Shown: piece after piece, positions 40,243 to 49,387 of the stretch
Layout of the letters: the number at the start of each line of letters is the position of its first letter
Position numbering within the stretch: position 1 is the stretch's first letter
NCBI GenBank assembly: GCA_902778895.1
Contig: CACYZF010000002.1
Coordinates: forward strand, 204,574-268,573
Direction of reading: 5' to 3'
DNA length: 64,000 nt
Source: an uncultured bacterium
Lineage (GTDB): Bacteria > Verrucomicrobiota > Lentisphaeria > Victivallales > UBA1829
Made by a program: the position numbers and the translations under genes
The notes under the pieces: generated by a model
Seen by the model: the letters and a program-made list of their open reading frames with translations, nothing else
Told to the model about the DNA's origin: nothing
Databases searched by the model: none

Positions 40243-40616
40243 AGCTCTTCTGCGTTGTCAAACTCCGGGTGCGGAGTTGGCTTCGGCGGGTGAGCATAGT
40301 CCCAGCGGTTGATCGCCAGACTGATCGCGACAACGAACTTGACCTGATCGCCATGCTGCCGGAAGGAACATTTCTTGTAGATTTCCTCGCGCCCAAATTC
40401 CGCGAGATGCCGCCCTTTCTCGGAGAGAATGTTCATCTTGGCGTAAAGCATCGTGTAGTGCGTCCGAACAAGCCCCCAATGGGATTCATAGATAATCAGC
40501 CATTCCAAACCGTCGCAACTCCCCTTGATATATCGGAGGTCTTCAAGCAACGATCCTTCAATGGTGTTTTCCGAAGCCGGGAACGGTATCGGTTCAGGCG
40601 GGTATTCGATTGGCAT
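40239..40616 (-). CDS. Unknown leftward phage protein
   Basis: 125 residues from ATG 40616 (GAAGGAAA upstream). EDLRYIKGSCDGLEWLIIYESHWGLVRTHYTMLYAKMNIL and a proline-rich end (YAHPPKPTPHPEFDNAEEL). Its stop overlaps the end of the converging tail gene by 4 bases. Driven by the 40647-40674 promoter. Unknown; candidate lysogeny or accessory gene. Confidence 0.5.
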   Translation of the reverse strand: MPIEYPPEPIPFPASENTIEGSLLEDLRYIKGSCDGLEWLIIYESHWGLVRTHYTMLYAKMNILSEKGRHLAEFGREEIYKKCSFRQHGDQVKFVVAISLAINRWDYAHPPKPTPHPEFDNAEEL

Positions 40617-40646
40617 GTCTGCTTTCCTTCGTGGTGGTGGAGAGGT

Positions 40647-40674
40647 AATATAGCATCAAAGCGCGGAAAGTCAA
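40647..40674 (-). promoter_or_regulatory. Leftward promoter that also carries the GGTTGAC element
   Basis: Minus strand: TTGACT (40669-40674), 16 bases, TATATT (40647-40652) with TGC before it. The same stretch reads GGTTGAC-N7-GCT, so both conserved phage elements coincide here. Confidence 0.7.
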
Positions 40675-40681
40675 CCGCATT

Positions 40682-41917
40682 TTACGGGATTCGGTCGAGA
40701 GCCTTTTTCATTGCCTCGACGCGGGCGGCGGTGTAGCCGTAGTGGACGTTCTTGGAATCCTTGTGTCCGATAATGCGCTTGACGATCAGATCGTCTACCC
40801 CGGCTTCAATCATCATCGTCTGGGCGTAGACGCGCCACGAATGATCCTTGCACGATTCACAGCCTGGGATGCGCTTTACAGCGCGGTTATACCGTTTCTG
40901 CCCCGCTGATTCCCGGCGGCGTCCATCCTCGCGGAAAACGCACGTCTGCGCGGCTTTTTCGACAGCCTCGCGCGTCATGTAAGGCGCGAGTTTGTCGCAA
41001 ATCGGGATAATGCGGTCGGAGAACGTTTTCTCAAACTCCTTTGAGATTTTGAAACACCTGTACCCTTCAACGTCCACGATGCCGCAGTTTTTGTACCCGG
41101 CGAGACATGCCTCAACCTCGCCAACGCGCATTCCGGTGTAACGCTGTATGCGGGGGATCAACGTCCATTTCGGCAGGGCGCGCATTGCTTCATCCGCCTT
41201 TGAGGGGGGAATGATCGGGGTGTTCGCCTTGCGGACGGTCGGCAGATCAATCGTGAAGTTTTCAACGACAAAGCGGCTGGAAATGATGCCGTCTTTGATA
41301 AGCCAACGGAGAAACGAGCGGAAGATCGAGAAGATATGAAAGATCGTCGTCGGGGATTTCTCCTTGGAAACGAGATGCTCCCGAAGATGAACTGCATCTT
41401 GCTTGGTGAGGTGCGCGACCTGTTTCTTGCCGCCGATGATCCGGGCAACGAGGCGGATGTACTCGGAGTATTTTTCAATCGTAGCCGGGCGGTACTTTGC
41501 GGAACTGTTCATGTACTCAACGTAGCGATCCGCCGCGGCTGTGAGCGTGATCCCGTCCGATGCTTCAATAATCGAGGTGAGCGAGGAAAGATGATTCACG
41601 GCTTCACCCTCTGCATCGATGATCGAGCGTCCGATCTCTTCCAGGGCATGAATGCCGGAGTTGAGCGCGAGAACCGGAACAACGAAGCGATCCCGGATCG
41701 ATGCCGCCACGGCGAAATCTTTTGTGAATAGGCTTTGGCGGATAAGTTTTCCGCCGAAGCGGGCGGGGACGCGAAAGACGAGGTGGTACACGCCTTTTTC
41801 GTCCCTTTTGAGGTACTTTTCATCATGTGAAGGGCGGGGAGACATAGACTTGATACCCTTGATTTCTTTCTGTTCCAGTATCAAGTTTATATCACGAATG
41901 AGGCTTTGTAAATCCAT
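40682..41917 (-). CDS. int: Tyrosine-family integrase
   Basis: 411 residues. I choose ATG 41917 (GGAGAT upstream); the frame stays open further up only because it crosses the tRNA-Ser. N-terminal DNA-binding domain and SAM-like core (LTAAADRYVEYMNSSAKYRPATIEKY). Catalytic part: RIQRYTGMRVGEV (Arg), HSWRVYAQTMMIEAG (H-x-x-R), IIGHKDSKNVHYGYT (His and nucleophile Tyr) at the end. Next to the 3' end of tRNA-Ser(TGA), so it likely integrates there. It catalyses phage integration and, with a partner, excision. Confidence 0.92.
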   Translation of the reverse strand: MDLQSLIRDINLILEQKEIKGIKSMSPRPSHDEKYLKRDEKGVYHLVFRVPARFGGKLIRQSLFTKDFAVAASIRDRFVVPVLALNSGIHALEEIGRSIIDAEGEAVNHLSSLTSIIEASDGITLTAAADRYVEYMNSSAKYRPATIEKYSEYIRLVARIIGGKKQVAHLTKQDAVHLREHLVSKEKSPTTIFHIFSIFRSFLRWLIKDGIISSRFVVENFTIDLPTVRKANTPIIPPSKADEAMRALPKWTLIPRIQRYTGMRVGEVEACLAGYKNCGIVDVEGYRCFKISKEFEKTFSDRIIPICDKLAPYMTREAVEKAAQTCVFREDGRRRESAGQKRYNRAVKRIPGCESCKDHSWRVYAQTMMIEAGVDDLIVKRIIGHKDSKNVHYGYTAARVEAMKKALDRIP

Positions 41918-41949
41918 AACTATCTCCGCATAAGTGAAAAGTAAAAATA

Positions 41950-41995
41950 TGGCGGAGAGAGGGGGATTCGAACCCCCGGAGGGTTGCCCCTCGTC
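41950..41995. other. Candidate right attachment site of prophage
   Basis: The 3' end of the tRNA-Ser next to the integrase is the expected core of att. The matching left copy is not in the window, so its exact length cannot be set; the prophage extends beyond position 1. Confidence 0.45.
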
Positions 41996-42037
41996 GGTTT
42001 TCAAGACCGATGCCTTAAACCCCTCGACCATCTCTCC
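41950..42037 (-). tRNA. tRNA-Ser (TGA), integration target
   Basis: Minus strand; acceptor GGAGAGA/TCTCTCC, discriminator G, encoded CCA (complement 41950-41952). Anticodon loop CTTGAAA (TGA) on stem TCGGT/ACCGA; long variable arm GAGGGGCAACCCTC; T arm CGGGGG-TTCGAAT-CCCCCT. 88 bases as expected for a type II tRNA. The 3' half faces the integrase gene. Confidence 0.93.
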
Positions 42038-42154
42038 GCGCGGAAGCGTCCATGCCTGTGAAAGGAACGCTCCGGAAGGTAAAATAAAATACTCGAAAAA
42101 AAGAAAAAATCAAGGCGTACGGACAAAAAACGGGAAAATATGACGGAAAGAAAC

Positions 42155-42183
42155 TTGAAAACATGTGCTTGAAGTGCTAGAAT
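42155..42183 (+). promoter_or_regulatory. Promoter of rhamnose operon
   Basis: TTGAAA, 17 bases, TAGAAT with an extended TGC, about 98 bases before the rhaA start. The leader 42184-42280 has no obvious operator repeat. Confidence 0.65.
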
Positions 42184-42280
42184 AAAGACGGAAACCAATA
42201 CGACACACTCGCGCGTGCACAAAGCGGATTCCTAGCGATTCGCGGCCGGCATGCGCCCTACCCCCGAAACGGAGGCCGCC

Positions 42281-43543
42281 ATGAACAATACCGCCCGCAT
42301 TGAAAGCGCCTGGAAGATCGCGAAGGAATATTATGTGGATTTCGGCGTCGATGCCGAAGCCGTGCTCAATGCACTTCAGGAGATCCCGATCTCGATCCAC
42401 TGCTGGCAGGGCGACGACGTGGTCGGATTCGAGCGTGACGCGGGCGGGGCGTCCGGCGGCATCCTCACAACGGGGAATTATCCGGGCCGCGCGCGCAACG
42501 CCTCCGAACTGCGGCAGGACCTGGATCAGGCCATGTCGATGATCCCCGGCACGAAACGCGTGAACCTGCACGCGATCTATGCGGAAACGGACGGGTTCTT
42601 GGACCGCGCCGAACTTGCACCGGAACACTTCGGATCGTGGATCGCCTGGGCGCGTGAACGCGATCTCGCGCTTGACTTCAATCCGACCTGTTTCTCGCAT
42701 CCGAAGGCGGCCTCCGGGTTCACGCTCTCGAGCCGGGACGACGCCGTCCGCGCGTACTGGATCCGCCACGTGCAGGCATGCCGAAAAATCGCGGCGGAGT
42801 TCGGCCGGGCTCTCGGAAAACGCTCCCTGATGAACATCTGGATCCCGGACGGGTTCAAGGACATCCCCGCGGACCGTATGACCGCGCGGCGCCTGCTGAA
42901 GGAATCGCTCGACGAAATCCTGTCCGTGCCGATGGATCCGGCACTGATGCGCGAAGCCGTGGAAAGCAAGCTGTTCGGCATCGGCCTGGAAAGTTGCACG
43001 GTCGGCTCGCACGAGTTCTACCTCGGCTATGCGGTAAAAAACAACGTGATGCTTACGCTCGATTCCGGACACTTCCACCCGACTGAGGCGATCAGCGACA
43101 AGATCAGCTCCGCGCTGCTCTACCTCGACGAAATCCTGCTCCACGTGAGCCGTCCCGTACGCTGGGACAGCGACCATGTGGTGATCCTGGACGACGAGCT
43201 CCAGATGATCGCGAACGAGATCGTACGCTGCGGATGCGGCCGCGTGAACATCGCACTGGACTATTTCGACGCCACGATCAACCGCGTCGCCGCCTGGGCC
43301 GTCGGTACGCGCGCCATGCAGAAGGCCCTGTGCCGCGCCCTGCTCGAGCCGCCCGCGCTGAAGCGGATGGAAGCCGCCGGAGACTACACCGGACGCCTCA
43401 TCCTGAGCGAGGAGATCAAGTCGATGCCGTGGGAAGCCGTCTATGCATGGTTCTGCCTGAAGAATGAGGTCCCCGCGGAGGCCGCCGGGGTACTGGACGC
43501 CGTGCGCGAGTATGAACAGAATGTGACCTCGAAACGCGTGTAG
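42281..43543 (+). CDS. rhaA: L-rhamnose isomerase
   Basis: 420 residues, the family size, from ATG 42281 (GGAGG 5 bases upstream). Converts L-rhamnose to L-rhamnulose in the cytoplasm with divalent metal. Recognised over its full length: ISIHCWQGDDVVGFE (about 37-51), NLHAIYAE, DFNPTCFSHPKA, LMNIWIPDGFKDIPADR (about 185-200), LDSGHFHPTEAISDKISS (about 260-278, metal/substrate residues) and VRWDSDHVVILDDEL. Twenty-seven bases before rhaB, same operon. Aldolase and regulator are not in the window. Confidence 0.95.
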   Translation: MNNTARIESAWKIAKEYYVDFGVDAEAVLNALQEIPISIHCWQGDDVVGFERDAGGASGGILTTGNYPGRARNASELRQDLDQAMSMIPGTKRVNLHAIYAETDGFLDRAELAPEHFGSWIAWARERDLALDFNPTCFSHPKAASGFTLSSRDDAVRAYWIRHVQACRKIAAEFGRALGKRSLMNIWIPDGFKDIPADRMTARRLLKESLDEILSVPMDPALMREAVESKLFGIGLESCTVGSHEFYLGYAVKNNVMLTLDSGHFHPTEAISDKISSALLYLDEILLHVSRPVRWDSDHVVILDDELQMIANEIVRCGCGRVNIALDYFDATINRVAAWAVGTRAMQKALCRALLEPPALKRMEAAGDYTGRLILSEEIKSMPWEAVYAWFCLKNEVPAEAAGVLDAVREYEQNVTSKRV

Positions 43544-43570
43544 GATGGAAAGAGACGTAAACGACACGAC

Positions 43571-44986
43571 ATGGAACAGAAACATTATCTGGCATTTGAC
43601 CTCGGCGCAAGCAGCGGACGCGCCATCCTCGGTTTCGTGCGAAACGGCCGGCTTGAGCTTGAAGAGGTCCACCGGTTCAAGAACTATCCGTACGAGAAGG
43701 ACGGGCATTATTTCTGGGATTTCCGGGCACTTCTCGGCGAACTCGAAACGGGCCTGAAGAAAGCCGTCGCGCTTGCCCCCGGACTGACGAGTTTTTCCAT
43801 TGACACGTGGGGCGTGGATTACGCGCTGTTCCGCGGAGACGAACTCCTGCACGATCCGTACTGCTACCGCGATGGGCGGACGGAAGCCGCAATAGAAGAT
43901 TTCCACAAGCGGATCCCGAAGGCGGATTTCTACGCGCGCAACGGCATCCAGCCGCTCGTGTTCAACACCATCTACCAGCTCTGCGCCGAGCTGCGCGACG
44001 ATCCGGCGGCGCTGGACGGTTCCACGATGTTCCTCATGCCGGACGCGCTTCACTACATGCTGACCGGGACCACCACCAGCGAGTTCACCATCGCCAGCAC
44101 AGGCGCGCTGCTGAAAGCATGTTCACCGGAATGGGACATGGACAGCATCAACAAGCTCGCCGGGCTTCCTTCCAGCCTCTTTACGAATCTCGTACCACCC
44201 ACCTCGTCCGCGGGAGTCCTGAAACCGGAGACGGCGGCACGCCTCGGCATCCCCCAAATCCCCGCGGTGAAATGCGCTTCGCACGACACCGCGAGCGCGG
44301 TGCTCGCCATGCCGTGCGTCGACCCGGAAAAGGCGCTGTACATCAGCCTCGGCACGTGGGCGTTGCTCGGAGCGGAATTGCGTTCGGCCATCCTCACGCC
44401 CGACGCGCTGGAAAGCCATTTCACGAACGAACGCGGCGTGGAGGACACGTTCCGGTTCCTCTGCAACATCATGGGCACGTGGCTGCTTCAGGAGACCCGC
44501 CGCACCTGGACCGAACAGGGCAAGGACATCTCGTTTGCGGACATGGAAGCGATGGCGGCCCCGCTCGACGGGCAGAGTTTCCGCATCGACCCGGACGACG
44601 CGGTGTTCTTCCCACCGGGCGACATGCCGGAACGCGTGCGGCGTTACTGCCGCGAACACGGTCAGGGCGAAATACCGGACGATGCCTCGCTAGTCCGCTG
44701 CATCTACGATTCGTTGGCCGACTGCTTCAAAAAGCGCATCGACCAGCTCGAATCCATCACGGGCAGACACTTCGACACGCTCAACATCCTCGGCGGCGGC
44801 ACGCGGGACAGGTTCTTCATGCGGCTTGTGTCGAAGACGACGGGACGCCGCGTGCTGGCCGGACCGACCGAAGCGACCGCCACCGGAAACATCCTGGCGC
44901 AGATGATCGCCAGCGGCGAACTGAAAAACGCAGTGGAAGCCCGCGCGCTCACGGAAAAATCGTTCCCCCTCGCCGTCTACGGCTGA
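43571..44986 (+). CDS. rhaB: L-rhamnulokinase
   Basis: 471 residues. Phosphorylates L-rhamnulose with ATP to rhamnulose-1-phosphate. FGGY kinase landmarks: phosphate-1 AFDLGASSGR (residues about 8-17), SIDTWGVDYAL, phosphate-2 LYISLGTWALLG, LGGGTRDRFFMRLVSKTTGR (about 402-420) and the ATATGN adenosine loop. In the rha operon after rhaA. No frame damage. Confidence 0.93.
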   Translation: MEQKHYLAFDLGASSGRAILGFVRNGRLELEEVHRFKNYPYEKDGHYFWDFRALLGELETGLKKAVALAPGLTSFSIDTWGVDYALFRGDELLHDPYCYRDGRTEAAIEDFHKRIPKADFYARNGIQPLVFNTIYQLCAELRDDPAALDGSTMFLMPDALHYMLTGTTTSEFTIASTGALLKACSPEWDMDSINKLAGLPSSLFTNLVPPTSSAGVLKPETAARLGIPQIPAVKCASHDTASAVLAMPCVDPEKALYISLGTWALLGAELRSAILTPDALESHFTNERGVEDTFRFLCNIMGTWLLQETRRTWTEQGKDISFADMEAMAAPLDGQSFRIDPDDAVFFPPGDMPERVRRYCREHGQGEIPDDASLVRCIYDSLADCFKKRIDQLESITGRHFDTLNILGGGTRDRFFMRLVSKTTGRRVLAGPTEATATGNILAQMIASGELKNAVEARALTEKSFPLAVYG

Positions 44987-45068
44987 AGGAACTCGAAACG
45001 GTTCTCTTCCGTTCCCGATTCCGATCCGCGGCCTCATTGCAGCACGGCACAATGAGGGGATGGAGGAA

Positions 45069-46679
45069 TCATTCCTCCTCGATTTTGCGGAACAGCCGGA
45101 CGGTGCTTTCCGGCGGAAGCGGGATCTCCTGCAGATCAGCGCGCTCTTCCACGACGGGCAGGATAGCGTCCTCGTCCTTGCACACCAGGAAATAATCGAA
45201 ACCGTCGAAGGTCCGGTAATCCGGTTGCGGCGTCTCGATCGGCAAAGCGCGTTTCATCCCTGTGTAATACCATTCGATGCCGGCGTACCAGAAAAGCACC
45301 TTGCCGTCCGGTTTTTCCGCGCGCATGATCCTCCCTGCGGCCTCCCCGGAACGGGCCGAGTCGCCCGCATCCCCGGAGATCATATTGTCGATGCCGTTGT
45401 TGACCTGCAACGCCAGGATCGCCACGACCGCGGCGAGCGCGGCACACAGAAGCGGACGCGGCAGCAGTTTCACGGCCCAGCGCCAGAACCACCAGCAGGT
45501 CATGACGGTAAAGACCATGAACAGCGGGACGTTCAGCAGGAAATAACGGTAGGTGTAGAAATGCGAAAACTTGAAGATCACGGCGTTGCATACCACGTTC
45601 ACGATCAGCACGATGAAGAACGGGTCCCATTTCACGAAATCAGGCACGCCGCGGTCCGGCCACACATAGCAGGCCGGGCGGTCCGCGGCCGACGTCTGCG
45701 CACGGGAAGCAGAACAGCGCCGTCCGTACCCGGCCAGGATCAGCAGGAGCAGACCCGCGACCGCAAACCCGAAATAAAGCTCGTAGTTCCCGACGATGTT
45801 TCTCCGGATGAGCTCAAGCCAGACGGCCAGGGCGTTCTCTTTCTCCGCCGGGGTCTTTGCGATCTCCTCCGCAACCGACGGAGGAATCACCTGCGCGCCA
45901 TCCGAACCCGACACGCCCAGCACATACATCAATCCGTCGTGAATGCGTGCGTCGTAGATGAATCGTCCGCAGAAACGCCAGTTGGTCCACGCGCGGCTCA
46001 GAACGGCGAGCACCCACGGCACGACCGCCGTCAGCATGGGCAGGAACGGAAGAACGCGTTTTTCCCGCCATACGGTCCGGATCCAGAAAAGCACCGTGCA
46101 GCCGAACAGCACGCACGCATTGGCGACCCCCTCGCTCCGGACAAGCGACAGCCCGCCCAACGCCAGGCCGAAACAGACAGCCGTCCCGAACGAACGGAAT
46201 TTCTCCCGGATCAGGCGGCACGAGCAGTACAGTCCGGCGACAAGAAAGAAGAGTTTGCCGGAATCGAGCAGTCCCGCGCACGAAAAACGGATGATCTTCG
46301 GCGTACAGGCGAAGAGCAAAGCCCCGAACGCAGACGGTTCGGCGGACAGGAAGCATTTCAGAAGAAGATACACAAACGGGATCGTCGCGACATAGAACAG
46401 GCACGACACCGCCGACAGCGCCACGTCCGGCTCCATACCTGTCAACGTGAAGAGACGCGCGAGAAGCACGTTCAGCGACGGGACCGCCGGATGAAACGCC
46501 TCCCCGTACTCGCCGGACACGAGCGCGCGCAGCAGCGACGCGTACATGTTCGCCGTGTCGCGGTAATCGATGCCGTGAAAAAAGATCAGATGCGTCAGCG
46601 ATATTGCCGCACCGACCAGGACCGCGGCGAGCAGCATCCATTCCGCGGCGGTGATTTTACGACGAAAAACTCTGGCCAT
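45069..46679 (-). CDS. Multi-pass membrane protein, GT39-like glycosyltransferase candidate
   Basis: 536 residues with about ten hydrophobic segments (first MLLAAVLVGAAISLTHLIFF; last region LLCAALAAVVAILALQV), then a C-terminal soluble part (GKVLFWYAGIEWYYTG ... FDYFLVCKDEDAIL). The first loop HGIDYRDTANMYASLLRALVSGEYGEAFHPAVPSLNVLLA resembles PMT/ArnT-type enzymes that use lipid-linked sugars. The exact donor and acceptor are unknown. Lone leftward gene after the convergent rha operon. Confidence 0.6.
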   Translation of the reverse strand: MARVFRRKITAAEWMLLAAVLVGAAISLTHLIFFHGIDYRDTANMYASLLRALVSGEYGEAFHPAVPSLNVLLARLFTLTGMEPDVALSAVSCLFYVATIPFVYLLLKCFLSAEPSAFGALLFACTPKIIRFSCAGLLDSGKLFFLVAGLYCSCRLIREKFRSFGTAVCFGLALGGLSLVRSEGVANACVLFGCTVLFWIRTVWREKRVLPFLPMLTAVVPWVLAVLSRAWTNWRFCGRFIYDARIHDGLMYVLGVSGSDGAQVIPPSVAEEIAKTPAEKENALAVWLELIRRNIVGNYELYFGFAVAGLLLLILAGYGRRCSASRAQTSAADRPACYVWPDRGVPDFVKWDPFFIVLIVNVVCNAVIFKFSHFYTYRYFLLNVPLFMVFTVMTCWWFWRWAVKLLPRPLLCAALAAVVAILALQVNNGIDNMISGDAGDSARSGEAAGRIMRAEKPDGKVLFWYAGIEWYYTGMKRALPIETPQPDYRTFDGFDYFLVCKDEDAILPVVEERADLQEIPLPPESTVRLFRKIEEE

Positions 46680-46702
46680 CTTTTATTGTTTCACCGGAAA
46701 AT

Positions 46703-46729
46703 GCCCTCCGTTTGACGGGAGGGCTTTTT
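46703..46729. terminator. Bidirectional terminator
   Basis: GCCCTCC-GT...ACG-GGAGGGC hairpin with T5 on the plus side and ATTTT on the minus side. It ends the lpt/thrC unit coming from the right. Confidence 0.6.
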
Positions 46730-46788
46730 GTATGAAACCGATTCCGGCGCGGTTGAAACGCCGGACATGATCCAACAGGAGGAACGGC

Positions 46789-48081
46789 TCAGTCGCCGAG
46801 CGCCTTGCGGACGGCGTCGAGCGTGGCGGGGATCACGACTGGCTTGTTGGCGAACGTGCCGCGGATGCCGTAATGGTCCATGAGCGTGTCCTGGTGGTAG
46901 CCGACGACAGCATCCGGATCCTTCAGGATGTTTCCGGTGAGAATGCCGACGACCTTTTCATCGGGACCGATCACGCCGCTGTCGCGGAGCTTCTTCGCGC
47001 CCGCGAGCGAGCAGCAGGAGGCGGGTTCCGCGCCGATTCCGGCCGCGTCGAGCTTCGCCTTGGCGTCCATGATCTCCTGCTCGGTAACCTGTTCGACCAC
47101 GCCGTTGCTCCAGGTAACCGCGCGCATGCTCTTCGGCCAGGAGACGGGGTTGCCGATCTTGATGGCGGTGGCGATCGTTTCCGGGTTCCTGACGGGCTTG
47201 AACTCGGTGTGGTTCTTCCACATGGTGTAAAGCGGGTTCGCGCCTTCGGCCTGAATGACGGCGATGCGCGGGATCTTGGTGATGATGCCGAGCTCGTGCA
47301 GCTCCATCAGGGCCTTGCCGAGCGCGCTGTTGTTGCCGAGGTTGCCTCCGGGGATGACGAACCAGTCGGGCACCTGCCAGTCGAGCTGCTGGAGCGTTTC
47401 GATGCAGATGGCCTTCTGCCCCTCGATGCGGTAGGGATTGATGGAATTCAGGAGGTAGATGTTGAGTTCGCGGCAGACGTCCTGAACCAGCGCCATGGCG
47501 TCATCGAAATTGCCCTGGATCTGAAGCGTGCGTCCGTTGTAGGCAAGCGCCTGAGCGAGCTTGCCGTAGGCGATCTTGCCTTCCGGGATGAAGATCACGG
47601 CGCGCATGCCGGCGACGGCGGCGTAGGACGCCATGCTGGCGCTGGTGTTGCCGGTGCTGGCGCAGGCGACGCTCTTCGCGCCAAGTCTGCGGGCCGCGCT
47701 CGCGCCGCAGGTCATGCCGCGGTCCTTGAAACTGCCGGTCGGGTTCTCGCCCTCGTGCTTGAACCAGAGGTCGGAGAGTCCGGCCCATTTTCCGGCGGAT
47801 CCGGCGGGATAAAGGCGGGTGTTGCCTTCCTGACGGGTCACGATCATTTCGTCCGGAACGGACAGGATGAGTTCACGGTAACGCCAGACGCCGGAGGATT
47901 CGACGCCGCGTTTGAGGCCCCAGCGGGAATCCCAGAGCTTGCGGAGTTCTTCGCCATCGATCTTGGAGAGGTCGCGCTTGACGTCGAGGATGCCGCCGCA
48001 ATCGCATTTATAACGGAGATCCCAGGGATCGTAGGTTTTGCCGCAGCTGACGCATTCGAGATACATTTCGGGAGATTTCAT
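46789..48081 (-). CDS. thrC: Threonine synthase
   Basis: 430 residues. PLP enzyme converting O-phosphohomoserine to threonine. N-terminal zinc-ribbon-like C-x2-C...C-x-C (LECVSCGKTY, YKCDCGG), found in one threonine synthase branch. The PLP lysine is in GENPTGSFKDRGM (about 112-124); ACASTGNTSASMASYAA and VIPGGNLGNNSALGKAL are the phosphate-binding elements. Start overlaps the end of the upstream lpt gene region by 4 bases spacing, so the two are co-transcribed. Confidence 0.92.
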   Translation of the reverse strand: MKSPEMYLECVSCGKTYDPWDLRYKCDCGGILDVKRDLSKIDGEELRKLWDSRWGLKRGVESSGVWRYRELILSVPDEMIVTRQEGNTRLYPAGSAGKWAGLSDLWFKHEGENPTGSFKDRGMTCGASAARRLGAKSVACASTGNTSASMASYAAVAGMRAVIFIPEGKIAYGKLAQALAYNGRTLQIQGNFDDAMALVQDVCRELNIYLLNSINPYRIEGQKAICIETLQQLDWQVPDWFVIPGGNLGNNSALGKALMELHELGIITKIPRIAVIQAEGANPLYTMWKNHTEFKPVRNPETIATAIKIGNPVSWPKSMRAVTWSNGVVEQVTEQEIMDAKAKLDAAGIGAEPASCCSLAGAKKLRDSGVIGPDEKVVGILTGNILKDPDAVVGYHQDTLMDHYGIRGTFANKPVVIPATLDAVRKALGD

Positions 48082-48085
48082 GGAA

Positions 48086-49207
48086 TCACTTCCTTGCGAT
48101 TTTAGTGAGGTAAATTATGCCGAACAGCTGGAACAGCAAAGGCGGAATCCAGACGACATATTGGGGATAGAACTGGGGGTTGTAGCGGAGCGCGTCGGAC
48201 ACGAGCACGCCGCCGTAGTAAAGCGCGCCGAGGGCGACGCTGAGACACAGACCGATGGACGTTTCGCGGCGGCTGGTGCGGATGGCCAGCGGGAGGCCGA
48301 GCATCATGAACGCAATGGGGGCAAGAGCCAGGGCGATCCGCTGGTTGATCTCGACATTGATGGCCGTGGCGTCGACGCCCGCGGCGTCCTTGCCGCGTTT
48401 CAGGTAGATCGCGAGGCGGGCGAACAGGCTCTTGTAGGACAGATATTTATCCTTGATGAAGACGTCTTTCTGATTGTAGCGGTCGCCGAACGGCACGTGA
48501 AGCTCTACGGATTCGCTGTAGGAATGCTCCTTGCGACGGTCTTTTCCGCTTCCCTCCACGTTCTCGACGAGCGCATCGTACAGCGTCACGGTCAGGATCT
48601 GCGACGCCGCATCCACCGACAATGTTCCGCGGGCGGCGAGGACATCCTGCCTGGTCGTGCCGTCCTTGTCCGGCAGATAGATCTGAACGCCGTAGATATG
48701 ATCCTCGTCCCCCTCGGAATCCTTCGAATCGATAAAGAACGTGAGGTTGCCGAGCTGGACCGGGATGCCGGGCGTGAAGAACGCCAGCGGCGAGTTGGCC
48801 GCCGCGCTTTTCACGAGGTCGCGGGCATCGCCGAGCGCAGGGGGACCGATCTGGAGCTGAAGCCAGAGGCAGAGGCAGGACAGAAGGAAGGAGGAAACGA
48901 TGATCGGGGAGATGATCTGCAGGATGGAAATGCCGCAGGCGCGCATGGCGGTGATCTCGTTATCCGCCGAAAGACGCCCGAAAACGAGCATGATCGAGAC
49001 GAGCGCGGCCCACGGAATGGAAAACGCCAGCGCCATCGGAAGCGCCAGCAGGAGGAATTTGCCCGCGATCAGCGGAGGAATGCCCTGGCTGATGTATTCA
49101 ATGACTTTCATGAGGTTGGCGCCCGTCATGGCAAAGGTCAGGACCACGATCGCCATGCCGAATGTCGCCAGAAAGTTTTTTGTGATATACCAGTTTAGAA
49201 TAAACAT
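48086..49207 (-). CDS. LptF/LptG-family permease
   Basis: 373 residues from ATG 49207 (MFILNWYITKNFLATFGMAI). Six membrane segments, three on each side of a ~130-residue periplasmic beta-jellyroll domain (LTFFIDSKDSEGDEDHIYGV...), the LptF/LptG layout. LMKVIEYISQGIP and FGRLSADNEITAMRACGIS match the conserved coupling-helix regions. Part of the LptBFGC complex that moves lipopolysaccharide from the inner membrane. A partner is not in the window, so F and G cannot be told apart. Confidence 0.85.
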   Translation of the reverse strand: MFILNWYITKNFLATFGMAIVVLTFAMTGANLMKVIEYISQGIPPLIAGKFLLLALPMALAFSIPWAALVSIMLVFGRLSADNEITAMRACGISILQIISPIIVSSFLLSCLCLWLQLQIGPPALGDARDLVKSAAANSPLAFFTPGIPVQLGNLTFFIDSKDSEGDEDHIYGVQIYLPDKDGTTRQDVLAARGTLSVDAASQILTVTLYDALVENVEGSGKDRRKEHSYSESVELHVPFGDRYNQKDVFIKDKYLSYKSLFARLAIYLKRGKDAAGVDATAINVEINQRIALALAPIAFMMLGLPLAIRTSRRETSIGLCLSVALGALYYGGVLVSDALRYNPQFYPQYVVWIPPLLFQLFGIIYLTKIARK

Positions 49208-49239
49208 AAAGCAGCCTGTGTGAAACATGAAAACCAAAT

Positions 49240-49268
49240 AATATAGCATGCGCAACGGCGGGAATCAA
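49240..49268 (-). promoter_or_regulatory. Promoter of lpt-thrC unit
   Basis: Minus strand: TTGATT (49263-49268), 17 bases, TATATT (49240-49245) with extended TGC. The 309-base gap 49208-49516 holds this and the divergent promoter and no gene. Confidence 0.6.
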
Positions 49269-49359
49269 ACTTTTTTTGCCGTTTTTTTATGGTGGAACGC
49301 AAAAAAGAAAGACTGTCCCCGCGACATACAAAACGCCCCATTTTGTGACATATTCATAT

Positions 49360-49387
49360 TTGCAATATCAGAAAAGCATGCTACATT
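49360..49387 (+). promoter_or_regulatory. Promoter of the fused ABC transporter gene
   Basis: TTGCAA (49360-49365), 16 bases, TACATT (49382-49387) with TGC before it; the leader to ATG 49517 is about 125 bases. Confidence 0.6.
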
